Assembly: GCF_947499845.1 (NCBI RefSeq)
Contig: NZ_CANMPM010000005.1
Span: 62,001 to 126,000 of the forward strand
Direction of reading: 5' to 3'
From: an uncultured Pseudokineococcus sp.
Lineage (GTDB): Bacteria; Actinomycetota; Actinomycetes; Actinomycetales; Quadrisphaeraceae
Length of the DNA: 64,000 bases
In this document: positions 8,759-16,241 of the stretch, in pieces
Layout: every line of letters starts with the position of its first letter
How positions within the stretch are numbered: position 1 is the first letter of the stretch
Program-made: the position numbers and the translations under genes
Notes under the pieces: model-generated
Databases searched by the model: none
Told to the model about the DNA's origin: nothing
Seen by the model: only the letters and a program-made list of their open reading frames with translations

Positions 8759-10918
8759 ATGAGCCACAGCACCGCAGAGACCAGCGCAGCGAGCGCGTCC
8801 AGGGGCGAGGACCTCCTCGTCCCCGCCCTCGTCGCGCTCGACGCCGACCTCGGCGCCACGAGCGAGGACGTCGTCCGCCGCCTCGCGGCCATGGTCGGCG
8901 ACGCCGGCCGCACCGCCGACGCCGACGGCACCGAGGACCTCGCCCGGGCGGCCCTCGCCCGCGAGGCCTCGTCGCCGACGGGCCTGCCCAACGGCATCGC
9001 CATCCCGCACGCCCGCACGGCCGGGGTGGTCCGGGCGTCGCTGGCCTTCGCCCGCCTCGAGCGGGAGGTCGACTTCGGCGCCCCCGACGGGCCCGCCGAC
9101 CTCGTCTTCCTCATCGCCGCGCCCGAGGGCGCCGGCAGCCAGCACCTCAAGCTGCTGAGCAAGCTCGCCCGCGCGCTCGTGCGGCCGGCCTTCACGGCGT
9201 CGCTGCGCGAGGCGTCGTCCGCGGAGGACGTCGTGCGCCTCGTCGACGAGGTGCTGGCCCCGGCCCAGCCGAAGGCCCCGGCCGCCCCGGCGGCGGGCGC
9301 GGGCACCGCCGACGGCGTCGCGGCCCCCGCAGGCGCGTCCGGTGCCGTGGCCGCCGACGCCCCCGCGACCGTCGACCAGGAGGCGCCCGTCGCGTCCGCC
9401 ACCGGCGCCCGCCGCATCGTCGCCGTCACGGCCTGCCCCACGGGCATCGCCCACACCTACATGGCCGCCGACTCCCTCGTCGCCGCCGGCGAGCGCGCGG
9501 GCGTGGAGGTCGTCGTCGAGACGCAAGGCTCCTCGGGCGCGACGCCGCTGCCCGCCGACGTCATCGCCGGGGCAAGTGCCGTCATCTTCGCCGTCGACGT
9601 CGGCGTGCGGGAGCGCGGCCGCTTCGCCGGCAAGCCGCTCGTCTCCTCCGGCGTCAAGCGCGCCATCAACGAGCCCGACGCGATGGTGGCCGAGGCGCTG
9701 CGCGCCGTCGACGACCCCCGCGCCGAGCGGGTCGCCGGGGACGGCGGGGCGGGCGCGGCCGCGGCCGGCGCCGGGGCGCGCTCGGGCGGTGCGGGCTTCG
9801 GCGGCGAGCTGCGCCGCTGGCTGCTCACCGGCGTCAGCTACATGATCCCCTTCGTCGCGGCGGGCGGCCTGCTCATCGCGCTGGGCTTCCTGCTGGGCGG
9901 CTACGAGATCGTCAACGCGGCACCCGGCGACCCGGACGGCCGCGCGCTCAACACGCTCATCGTCCAGGACTTCAGCCTCACCGACCTGCCCGACGGCGGT
10001 CTGCTGCAGTACCTCGGTGCGGTCCTGTCCTCCCTCGGCCAGCTGGCCTTCGGCCTCCTCGTGCCGGCGCTCGCGGGGTACATCGCCTACGCGATGGCGG
10101 ACCGGCCGGGCATCGCGCCCGGCTTCGTCGCCGGCCTCGTCGCCGGCGCCACGGGCGCCGGCTTCATCGGCGGCCTCGTCGGCGGTCTGCTCGCCGGTGC
10201 CGTCGCCCTCGCGATCAGCAAGATCTCCGTCCCGCAGTGGGCGCGCGGCCTCATGCCGGTCGTCATCATCCCGCTCTTCGCGACGCTCATCACGGGCTTC
10301 CTCATGTTCGCCCTGCTCGCGCGTCCGCTGGCCGCGGTGACGACGGGTCTGGCCGACTTCCTCAACGGCCTCTCGGGCGGCTCCGCCGTCCTGCTCGGGA
10401 TCGTCCTCGGCCTGATGATGGCCTTCGACATGGGCGGGCCCCTCAACAAGACCGCCTACGCCTTCGCCGCCGCGGGCCTGGGGGCGGCCACGGCCACCGA
10501 CACCGCGCCGCTGACGATCATGGCGGCCGTCATGGCGGCGGGCATGGTGCCGCCGCTGGCGCTCGCGCTGGCCACCGTCGTCCGCCGGAAGCTCTTCACG
10601 GCGCCCGAGCGGGAGAACGGCAAGGCCGCGTGGCTCCTCGGCGCCGCCTTCATCACCGAGGGGGCCATCCCCTTCGCGGCGGCCGACCCGCTGCGCGTCA
10701 TCCCCTCGATCATGCTCGGCTCGGCCACGACCGGGGCCATCGTCATGGCGACGGGCGTCCAGCTGCGCGCCCCCCACGGCGGGATCTTCGTCTTCTTCGC
10801 CATCGACGGGGTCGTCGCCTTCGTCCTCGCGATCCTCGCGGGCATGGTCGTCAGCGCCGTCGCCGTCATCGTGGCCAAGAGCCTCGGCCGCTCGAAGGCC
10901 GACCTCGTCGCCGCCTGA
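8759..10918 (+). CDS. fruA: PTS fructose transporter, fused IIA-IIB-IIC
   Basis: 719 residues, membrane permease that imports fructose as fructose-1-phosphate. Domain order: IIA about 15-165 with phospho-His84 in NGIAIPHARTAG; an Ala/Pro linker; IIB about 218-315 with phospho-Cys226 in VTACPTGIAHTYMAAD; IIC from about 350 with eight or more hydrophobic segments, and GGPLNKTAYAFA and ITEGAIPFAAADPLRVIPS typical of fructose IIC. ATG 8759 was chosen from the family N-terminus; GAGAGGCA lies just upstream. It receives phosphate through HPr, encoded next. Confidence 0.95.
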   Translation: MSHSTAETSAASASRGEDLLVPALVALDADLGATSEDVVRRLAAMVGDAGRTADADGTEDLARAALAREASSPTGLPNGIAIPHARTAGVVRASLAFARLEREVDFGAPDGPADLVFLIAAPEGAGSQHLKLLSKLARALVRPAFTASLREASSAEDVVRLVDEVLAPAQPKAPAAPAAGAGTADGVAAPAGASGAVAADAPATVDQEAPVASATGARRIVAVTACPTGIAHTYMAADSLVAAGERAGVEVVVETQGSSGATPLPADVIAGASAVIFAVDVGVRERGRFAGKPLVSSGVKRAINEPDAMVAEALRAVDDPRAERVAGDGGAGAAAAGAGARSGGAGFGGELRRWLLTGVSYMIPFVAAGGLLIALGFLLGGYEIVNAAPGDPDGRALNTLIVQDFSLTDLPDGGLLQYLGAVLSSLGQLAFGLLVPALAGYIAYAMADRPGIAPGFVAGLVAGATGAGFIGGLVGGLLAGAVALAISKISVPQWARGLMPVVIIPLFATLITGFLMFALLARPLAAVTTGLADFLNGLSGGSAVLLGIVLGLMMAFDMGGPLNKTAYAFAAAGLGAATATDTAPLTIMAAVMAAGMVPPLALALATVVRRKLFTAPERENGKAAWLLGAAFITEGAIPFAAADPLRVIPSIMLGSATTGAIVMATGVQLRAPHGGIFVFFAIDGVVAFVLAILAGMVVSAVAVIVAKSLGRSKADLVAA

Positions 10919-11047
10919 GGAAGCACCACCAGACCCCTCCCGGCCCGGCCGCGCGGCACGCCGTCCGGGCCGGGAGGATCACGCCCCACCGCACCAGCCA
11001 CCGCTCCGTCAGGGCCTCGTCCCGCCCCGTCCCCCCAGGAGGCAACC

Positions 11048-11305
11048 GTGCCCAGCACCACCGTCGCCGTCGGCTCGTCCGTCGGCCTCCACGCCCGCCC
11101 CGCCGCCGTCATCGCCGCCCGCGCTGCCGAGCTCGGCAGCGACATCACCCTCGCCGTCGAGGGCGAGGAGCCCGTCGACGCCGGCTCCGCGCTCATGATC
11201 ATGACGCTCGGCGCCGAGCAGGGCACCGAGGTCACCGTCGAGGGCGACGACGAGGCGCACGTCGCCGAGATCGCGGGCCTCGTCGCCCAGGACCTCGACG
11301 CCTGA
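11048..11305 (+). CDS. ptsH: phosphocarrier protein HPr
   Basis: 85 residues, usual HPr length. His15 in GLHARPAA is the enzyme I phosphorylation site; the regulatory-serine region reads SALMIMTLGA. GTG 11048 sits behind a strong AGGAGG (11037-11042). It is the last gene of the fructose operon and supplies phosphate to FruA; no other HPr or EI appears in the window. Confidence 0.95.
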   Translation: MPSTTVAVGSSVGLHARPAAVIAARAAELGSDITLAVEGEEPVDAGSALMIMTLGAEQGTEVTVEGDDEAHVAEIAGLVAQDLDA

Positions 11306-11317
11306 GGTCCGACCACC

Positions 11318-11360
11318 GCGCCGACGGCCCCCGCCCGCTCCGGGCGGGGGCCGTCGGCGT
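11318..11360. terminator. strong hairpin after ptsH, shared with convergent fur-like gene
   Basis: A 17-bp perfect GC stem (11321-11337 with 11341-11357, loop CTC), extendable by two more pairs at the base. It lies between the convergent stops of ptsH and the Fur-family gene and can serve both. Confidence 0.85.
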
Positions 11361-11393
11361 CCCGGGCCCGCACGGCGGGTGGTGGGGCGGCTC

Positions 11394-11867
11394 TCAGGCA
11401 GCGGCGCAGGCCCGGCAGGTGCCGGACAGGGCGACGTGCCCCGGGTCGAGCGCGAAGCCCACCTCGCGCGCCAGCCGCGCGCCGGCGTCGTCGAGCAGGT
11501 CGGCGGGGACGTCCTCCACCCGGCCGCAGCGCTGGCACCGCGCGTGCAGGTGGGCGCGCCCGGGCCCCGCCGCGAGGTGGTGGACGACGGGGCCGCGGTC
11601 GAGGTGCACGTGCTCGACGACGCCGAGGCCGGCGAGCGACTCGAGCGTCCGGTAGACGGTGGCGCGGTGGACACCGGGCGCCGAGGCCTCGACGCGGGCG
11701 GCGACGTCGTCGGCCGACAGGTGCGCGTCGGTCCCCGCGAGCACGGCGACGACGGCGCGCCGGGCCGTCGTCACGCGACCGCCGCGGTGGCGGAGCAGCT
11801 CCAGCGCCGAGGCGCTGCGCTCCCGCGCCACCTCCTCGACGGGGACGCCGCCGTCCTGCTCGTCCAC
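11394..11867 (-). CDS. Fur-family metalloregulator, Nur-like
   Basis: 157 residues. Winged helix with TTARRAVVAVL and the recognition segment HRATVYRTLESLAGLG, then a dimerisation/metal domain with AHLHARCQRCGR and GTCRACAAA (two CxxC pairs for structural zinc). The stretch VVEHVHLDRGPVVHHLA and the FALDPGHVALSG ending look closer to the nickel regulator Nur than to Zur as I remember them; this is similarity by eye, not proof. A Nur-like box occurs 4.3 kb away before the Co/Ni transporter. It stands alone, ending at the shared terminator, and lies downstream of the ferredoxin operon on the same strand. Confidence 0.8.
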   Translation of the reverse strand: MDEQDGGVPVEEVARERSASALELLRHRGGRVTTARRAVVAVLAGTDAHLSADDVAARVEASAPGVHRATVYRTLESLAGLGVVEHVHLDRGPVVHHLAAGPGRAHLHARCQRCGRVEDVPADLLDDAGARLAREVGFALDPGHVALSGTCRACAAA

Positions 11868-11932
11868 GGCGCCGACGGTAGCGAGCGGGCACGACGGGCG
11901 GACGCCTCACGCCCGGCCATCACGCCCGGCCG

Positions 11933-12214
11933 TCACGCCCGCCGCCGGGCGTCCTCCTCGAGCCGCAGCGCCAGGCGGGGGCACATCCTCACGGCGCGGC
12001 GGGCGTCGGCGACGGACGCCGGGGCGACGGGCAGGCCGTCGCGACGGGGCCAGGGGCGGGGGGTGCCGTCCGGGCCGGGGCCGGCGGGCAGCGGGTAGCC
12101 CCACGGGTCGGTGGTGAGGACCTCGGGCAGCAGTTCGGCGCACACGCCGCGCCCCTCGCACGCCGTCCAGTCCACGGTCAGGCGCGCGTCGGCGGCGGGC
12201 CGCCGGCCGCTCAC
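11933..12214 (-). CDS. ferredoxin, single cluster
   Basis: 93 residues. The cluster ligands are C-x5-C (ACEGRGVC) and a later CP (AVRMCPRLAL), the pattern of single [3Fe-4S]/[4Fe-4S] ferredoxins of actinobacteria. An insert rich in Pro/Gly lies between them. It begins at a GTG overlapping the stop of the NuoF-like gene by 4 bp and is the last gene of the electron-transfer operon, so it is the likely soluble electron carrier for that system. Three 13-bp near-repeats (TCACGCCCGGCC-type, 11907-11944) span its stop codon. Confidence 0.85.
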   Translation of the reverse strand: MSGRRPAADARLTVDWTACEGRGVCAELLPEVLTTDPWGYPLPAGPGPDGTPRPWPRRDGLPVAPASVADARRAVRMCPRLALRLEEDARRRA

Positions 12215-13428
12215 GGCCGCACCTCCGCGCACCGGCCGGCGAGGTGGGCGGCGACGTCGTCGGGGACGGCGGCCAGTGCGCTGGCGACGGTGCTGGCGGC
12301 GCCGTCGGGGTGGGCGCAGGCCCCGCGGCCCACGACGAGACCCACCGCCTCCCGCAGCCGGGCCAGGCCTTCCGGCCCGCCGCGGCCGGCGGCGAGCTCC
12401 TCGACCAGCCCCGCGAGGTGCGGCAGGCCCCGCCAGCAGGGGCCGCACTGGCGGGCCGAGGAGTCGGCGAGGTAGCGGACGACGGCGGCCGTCGTCGCCA
12501 GCACGCACGTGCCGGTGGTCGCCGCGAGGAGGACGCCCGCGCCGGGGGAGGCGCCGACCGGCGCGAGGCCCTCGGGCGAGAGCTCCCGGTCGAGGGCGGC
12601 GTCGGCGGTGAGCCACGTGCCGGCGTAGCCGCCGACGAGGACGGCGCGGGTGCGGCCCGGCAGGTCGGCGTCCGCGGCGGCGAGGGCGTCGCGCACCCGG
12701 GCGCCGGGCCGCAGCTCGAGCGCCCGCGGAGGCAGGTCGGGGGCGCTGACGGTGACGAGCGGGCCCGGCGCGGGCAGCCCGCGGACGGTGAGGGCCAGGC
12801 GGGCGAGGGTCTCGACGTTGAGGACGAGCGCCGGCGCCCCGGCGACCTCGGCGGGGGCGCCGTCGCGCGGGCGCGGGCGGGGCAGGGCGGGTCCGCCCTC
12901 GGCGGCGCGGGCCACGGCGGTCTCCTGCCCGGCGACGTAGGCCCGGGGGACGGCGACCAGCCGCACCGGCACGGGGTCGTGCGGCGCGCGCTCGGCGGCC
13001 GCGGCGGCGAGGGCGTCGAGCGCCGGGCCGGGGTGGCCGTGGACGACGGCGTGCTCGGCGCCGACCGCCCGGGCGGCCAACTGCAGGCCGTCGAGGACGA
13101 GGTGCGGGCTCGCGGTCGCCAGGGCCGCGTCCTTGCCGCTGGCGGGCTCGCCCTCGGCGGCGTTCGCGGCGACGAGCGGGGCTCGCCCTGGGCGGGCGGC
13201 GCGGGCGCGGGCGGCCCGGGCGCGCACGGCGTCCATCTTCGCGGCGGTGGAGCGCCAGGCCCCGCCGCGCCCGCGCAGACCGCCGGCGCGGACGACGTCG
13301 AGGACGGCGTCGGCGGCCGGCAGCGGCACGGGGCCGAGGCGGGCGACGTGGTCGGCGAGCCGCGGGGCGGGCGTCGGCAGGAGCAGGAGCGCCCCCGTGG
13401 GGGCGGGCGCGGGGGGCAGGAGGGTCAT
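12211..13428 (-). CDS. NuoF-like (complex I 51-kDa-type) flavoprotein/iron-sulfur subunit
   Basis: 405 residues, resembling the FMN/NADH-binding subunit of complex I: GLRGRGGAWRSTAAKMDAV corresponds to the NuoF GLRGRGGAGFPT motif, ANAAEGEPASGKD to its NExExxxxKD region, and the C-terminal SARQCGPCWRGL...CAHP region carries the [4Fe-4S] ligands. It is not part of a nuo operon. It overlaps both the ferric-reductase-like gene (ATGA, 13425-13428) and the ferredoxin. An NAD(P)H- or ferredoxin-linked dehydrogenase role passing electrons to or from the membrane protein is inferred. The canonical GGAGFP is altered to GGAWRS, so nucleotide use may differ. Confidence 0.8.
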   Translation of the reverse strand: MTLLPPAPAPTGALLLLPTPAPRLADHVARLGPVPLPAADAVLDVVRAGGLRGRGGAWRSTAAKMDAVRARAARARAARPGRAPLVAANAAEGEPASGKDAALATASPHLVLDGLQLAARAVGAEHAVVHGHPGPALDALAAAAAERAPHDPVPVRLVAVPRAYVAGQETAVARAAEGGPALPRPRPRDGAPAEVAGAPALVLNVETLARLALTVRGLPAPGPLVTVSAPDLPPRALELRPGARVRDALAAADADLPGRTRAVLVGGYAGTWLTADAALDRELSPEGLAPVGASPGAGVLLAATTGTCVLATTAAVVRYLADSSARQCGPCWRGLPHLAGLVEELAAGRGGPEGLARLREAVGLVVGRGACAHPDGAASTVASALAAVPDDVAAHLAGRCAEVRP

Positions 13429-14024
13429 CGGGGGGCTCCGGCGGGGGTGAGCGGTCGGCGGGGGGCGGTGGCGTCGGCCTCGGCGCGGCGCGCGGCCCGG
13501 GTGGCCGTGCGCACGCCGAGCGCGGCGAGGAGCAGTGCGGCGCAGGCGGCGTCCAAGCCGAGGAGCCAGGGCGAGGTGCCGTCGGTGCCGGCGCCGAGGC
13601 CGTGGACGACGGCCAGGGGCCAGGTGGCGTAGGCGAGCAGGTGGACGGCGCGCCAGGCCCGCTGGCCGAGCCGGGCCCGCAGGAGGGAGGTGACGACGAG
13701 CGCGAGGAGCAGGTCGAGCGCCAGGGCGCCCAGCCCCACCCACACCGGCGCGTAGCCCGAGGTGAAGGGGACGAGCGCGGCGAGCGGGCCGACGTCGACG
13801 TAGCCGTCGGCGACGACCGTGCCCACGTGGACGACGAGCAGGGCGAGCGCCAGCAGGGCGGCGTCGCGGTGCAGCAGCTGGACGGCGAAGCGCGGCACCC
13901 GGGCGAGGCGCAGCCCCGCGGACGTGGCGACGCCCAGGGACAGCACGAGCGTGAGGAGCACGAGCAGGACGACGCCGGTCGCGCGGGCCAGCACCCACAG
14001 CGGCGAGGCGGCGATCAGGTCCAC
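13425..14024 (-). CDS. ferric-reductase-like transmembrane protein
   Basis: 199 residues with about five or six transmembrane helices. Paired histidines typical of b-heme four-helix domains are seen (LLHRDAALLALALLVVHVGT and RAVHLLAYATWPLAVVHGLG), so it is probably a heme-b membrane electron conduit. It lacks the cytoplasmic FAD/NAD domain of full ferric reductases; the NuoF-like partner may provide that function. GTG 14024 has GGGAGG upstream and overlaps the apbE end by 10 bp. Confidence 0.82.
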   Translation of the reverse strand: MDLIAASPLWVLARATGVVLLVLLTLVLSLGVATSAGLRLARVPRFAVQLLHRDAALLALALLVVHVGTVVADGYVDVGPLAALVPFTSGYAPVWVGLGALALDLLLALVVTSLLRARLGQRAWRAVHLLAYATWPLAVVHGLGAGTDGTSPWLLGLDAACAALLLAALGVRTATRAARRAEADATAPRRPLTPAGAPR

Positions 14025-15064
14025 GGCGCACCTCCCTCGTCGGTCTCGCCCTCGTCGCCTGCCTCGCGGACGGCCCTCCGGTGCACGGGCTCGTCGTGCT
14101 CGTCCGGCCAGCCGCCGAGCAGCTCGACGCGGCCGCCGTCGTCGACCAGGCGTGCGGGCACGCGCAGCGCGGCGAGCCAGGCGGCGCCGGCGCGGCCGCG
14201 GACGAGGGCCGCCGTCGTCGCCGTGCCGGCCTCGACGCAGCTGGCCGCGGCGACGGACGCGGTGGCCCAGACGGTCTCGACCGGCAGGCCGCTGCGGGGG
14301 TCGAGCAGGTGGTGGGCGTGCCGGGTGCCGGTGGTCCAGGTGCGCGACCGGGTCGAGGAGGTGGCGAGCGCGCCGCCCGCGCCGAGGCGGACGGTCGTCG
14401 CCGGACCCGGTCCGCGCGGGCCGTCGTCCTGCACGCGCACCCGCCAGCCGCCCTCGGGCGCGGGTCCGGCGGTGGCGACGTCGCCGCCGAGGGCGACGAG
14501 GACGCCGACGCCGAGCGCCGCGGCGACGTCGGCCGCGGCCAGGTCGGCGGCGCGCTCCTTGGCGGTGGCGCCGAGGTCGAGCCGCACGCCGGACGGGACG
14601 CGGAGGACGCGGCCGTCGAGCTCGACGTCGCGCCACCCGCGCGTCGGGCGCGCGCCCGAGGTCTGCGTCGGGACGCGGACCGGCACGCCGGCGCTCGTGC
14701 CCACCAGGGACCAGTCCCGGTCGTAGCCCAGCGCGTCGAGCGCCGCGGCGAGCGTCGGGTCGACGTCGCCGTCGGTGCGGCGGGCCGCCTCGAGGGCGGT
14801 GGCGACGAGGTCGGCCAGCAGCGGGCTCACCTCGACCGGGCCGCCGGTGGCCTCGGCCCGTGCGAGCTCGCTGTCGGCGCGGAAGCGGCTGCACGCGGCG
14901 TCCACGGCCGCGAGCCGCGCGGCCACGAGCGCCGCCGCTCGGTCCGGCGCGCCGGGGTCGGCGTCGGCGTCCTCCCCGCGCAGGACGACGCGGGCGGTCG
15001 TCGACCACACCGACCACTGGCGGACGGCGGCCGTGACGGGCAGCCGCTCCACGAGCGGAGACAT
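14015..15064 (-). CDS. apbE: FAD:protein FMN transferase
   Basis: 349 residues. ApbE-family enzyme that covalently attaches FMN, taken from FAD, to Thr/Ser of target proteins. Recognisable motifs: SRFRADSELARA, DLGATAKERAAD (family DLGxxAKG), ALGGDVATAG (LGGN-like) and HHLLDPRSGLPV. No signal peptide is obvious. It overlaps the preceding small membrane-protein gene by the ATGA at its start and is the second gene of the operon. Its usual substrate, an FMN-binding-domain protein, is not encoded in the operon. Confidence 0.88.
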   Translation of the reverse strand: MSPLVERLPVTAAVRQWSVWSTTARVVLRGEDADADPGAPDRAAALVAARLAAVDAACSRFRADSELARAEATGGPVEVSPLLADLVATALEAARRTDGDVDPTLAAALDALGYDRDWSLVGTSAGVPVRVPTQTSGARPTRGWRDVELDGRVLRVPSGVRLDLGATAKERAADLAAADVAAALGVGVLVALGGDVATAGPAPEGGWRVRVQDDGPRGPGPATTVRLGAGGALATSSTRSRTWTTGTRHAHHLLDPRSGLPVETVWATASVAAASCVEAGTATTAALVRGRAGAAWLAALRVPARLVDDGGRVELLGGWPDEHDEPVHRRAVREAGDEGETDEGGAPWT

Positions 15065-15417
15065 CAGGAGCCGCCCGACGTCGCGCCGGCGCCGCCGCCG
15101 GACCCGCCGCCCGAGCCGAGCGACGTCCCGCCGGGCGCCCAGGTCGACCCCGAGCCGCCGCGCACGGAGCTGCTCCCCTGGTCGCTGGTGGACCCGCCCG
15201 AGGAGGTGGTGCCCGTCCCGGTGGACGACGAGGTCGCCGTCGCGCCGCCGGCGTCCGAGGACGCCGTCCCCCCGCCGGTCGTGGCGACCGCAGCGGCGCC
15301 GACGGCGCTGCCGACGACGACGGCGGCCGCCAGCCCGGCCGTGGCCCGGCGCGCCCACCGCAGGCCCTCGGCCCGCTCCCGGACCGGGCCCGTCCGGTCC
15401 CCTCGTCCTCCGCCCAC
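15064..15417 (-). CDS. small membrane-anchored Ser/Gly/Thr-rich protein, first gene of apbE operon
   Basis: 117 residues: a short basic N-terminus, one transmembrane helix (about residues 23-42), then an extracytoplasmic tail almost entirely Ser, Gly, Thr and Ala. GTG 15417 is well supported by GGGAGGAGGG 6-8 nt upstream. Homologous operons, as I recall them, start with an FMN-binding protein having the same anchor and linker plus a ~90-residue flavinylated domain; that domain is missing here. Two ApbE-like fragments remain in the tail (SDAGGATAT and GGAGATS), but neither fits D-x-x-[ST]-G-A-T exactly. It may be a remnant, a spacer or a divergent flavin acceptor. Confidence 0.7.
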   Translation of the reverse strand: MGGGRGDRTGPVRERAEGLRWARRATAGLAAAVVVGSAVGAAAVATTGGGTASSDAGGATATSSSTGTGTTSSGGSTSDQGSSSVRGGSGSTWAPGGTSLGSGGGSGGGAGATSGGS

Positions 15418-15548
15418 CGCGCTGCCCTCCTCCCGGGCGGGATCCGGTCCCGCCGACGCGAGGAGCCTCCGCCGGTCCTCGTGGAGGAGGCCGTGGTCGA
15501 CCTGTGCGCCGGCTATGGATCTCCGGGCGACACGGAAGGGCTGCGGAC

Positions 15549-15839
15549 CTAGCGGTGGTAGGCGTCGCGGCGGTGGACCACCGAGACGACCTCGACGACG
15601 AGAAGGCGGTCGACGATCCGGTAGAGGATCCGGTACTCCCCGCGACGTGCAGACCACAAGGGGGCGAGCGGTTCGCGCAGCGGCTTTCCGACGCGGTGGG
15701 GCTCGGCGACCAACGGGCCGGCGATGAACTCGAAGGCCGCCGCGGCGACGGCTTCGGGCAGCTCCTCCTCCAGCGCTCGCCGCGCGCTGCGGGTGAGGAC
15801 GACCTCGTACCGGGGCTCCTCGTCGTGCGGCTGGGTCAC
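15549..15839 (-). CDS. RelE/ParE-superfamily toxin
   Basis: 96 residues, typical size. The family pattern is clear: YEVVLTRSARRALEE, VGKPLREPLAPLWSARRGEYRILYRI and VVSVVHRRDAYHR. RelE-type toxins cleave mRNA in the ribosome. The gene overlaps the antitoxin by 4 bp (ATGA), the normal antitoxin-toxin order. Confidence 0.92.
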   Translation of the reverse strand: MTQPHDEEPRYEVVLTRSARRALEEELPEAVAAAAFEFIAGPLVAEPHRVGKPLREPLAPLWSARRGEYRILYRIVDRLLVVEVVSVVHRRDAYHR

Positions 15840-16120
15840 GACCGGAGGCGTCCACGCCGCTGCATCGCGGCGCGCACGTCGTCCAAGGACGAGGTGAGGC
15901 CTGCGTCGAGGTCGTCGAGGCCGGCCCGCAGCGCCTGCACCTCATCGGCGCGACTGAGGACGTCGACGGTCTCCAGCAGGGCGTCGTAGTCCTCGGCACT
16001 GAGCAGGACGGCGGCGCGGTCGCCGTTCCGGGTGACCTCGAAGCGCTCGTGGGTGGTCACCGCGGACTCCACGAGCCTCGACAGGTTGGCCCGCGCCTCG
16101 GCCAGCGGGAGCGTCGTCAT
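15836..16120 (-). CDS. Phd/YefM-family antitoxin
   Basis: 94 residues from ATG 16120: MTTLPLAEARANLSRLVESA, then TRNGDRAAVLLSAEDYDALLETVDVLS, the standard Phd/YefM DNA-binding N-terminus, followed by an acidic toxin-wrapping tail. TAGGAT lies 7 nt upstream of ATG 16120, so a leaderless transcript beginning at this ATG is likely; a longer start at 16147 has no ribosome site. Antitoxin and complex normally repress their own promoter. Confidence 0.9.
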   Translation of the reverse strand: MTTLPLAEARANLSRLVESAVTTHERFEVTRNGDRAAVLLSAEDYDALLETVDVLSRADEVQALRAGLDDLDAGLTSSLDDVRAAMQRRGRLRS

Positions 16121-16205
16121 GTACAGGATCCTAGCGTCCGTGGACATCGCCGGTTCGAGGCCCGGGTCGACACCGATCGGTCACCCGACGTCCACCCCCC
16201 GCTTC

Positions 16206-16222
16206 TTGCGACGTCGTCGCAC
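16206..16222. promoter_or_regulatory. Nur-like box upstream of Co/Ni transporter
   Basis: TTGCGA-CGTCG-TCGCAC matches the Streptomyces Nur arrangement tTGCaa-N5-ttGCAA in both TTGC and GCA cores. It ends 20 nt before the cbiM start and is immediately followed by CTAGGAC, a -10-like element. Nickel-responsive repression is inferred. Confidence 0.5.
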
Positions 16223-16241
16223 CTAGGACGACCATGCGCGG

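Noticed and set aside
12211-14024. Complex I (nuo) locus
   Set aside because: Only a NuoF-like gene is present, with altered nucleotide motif, in an apbE/ferric-reductase/ferredoxin operon.
16148-16241. Cobalamin riboswitch before cbiM
   Set aside because: The leader is under 100 bp and no B12-box-like sequence was seen; a Nur-like box fits better.
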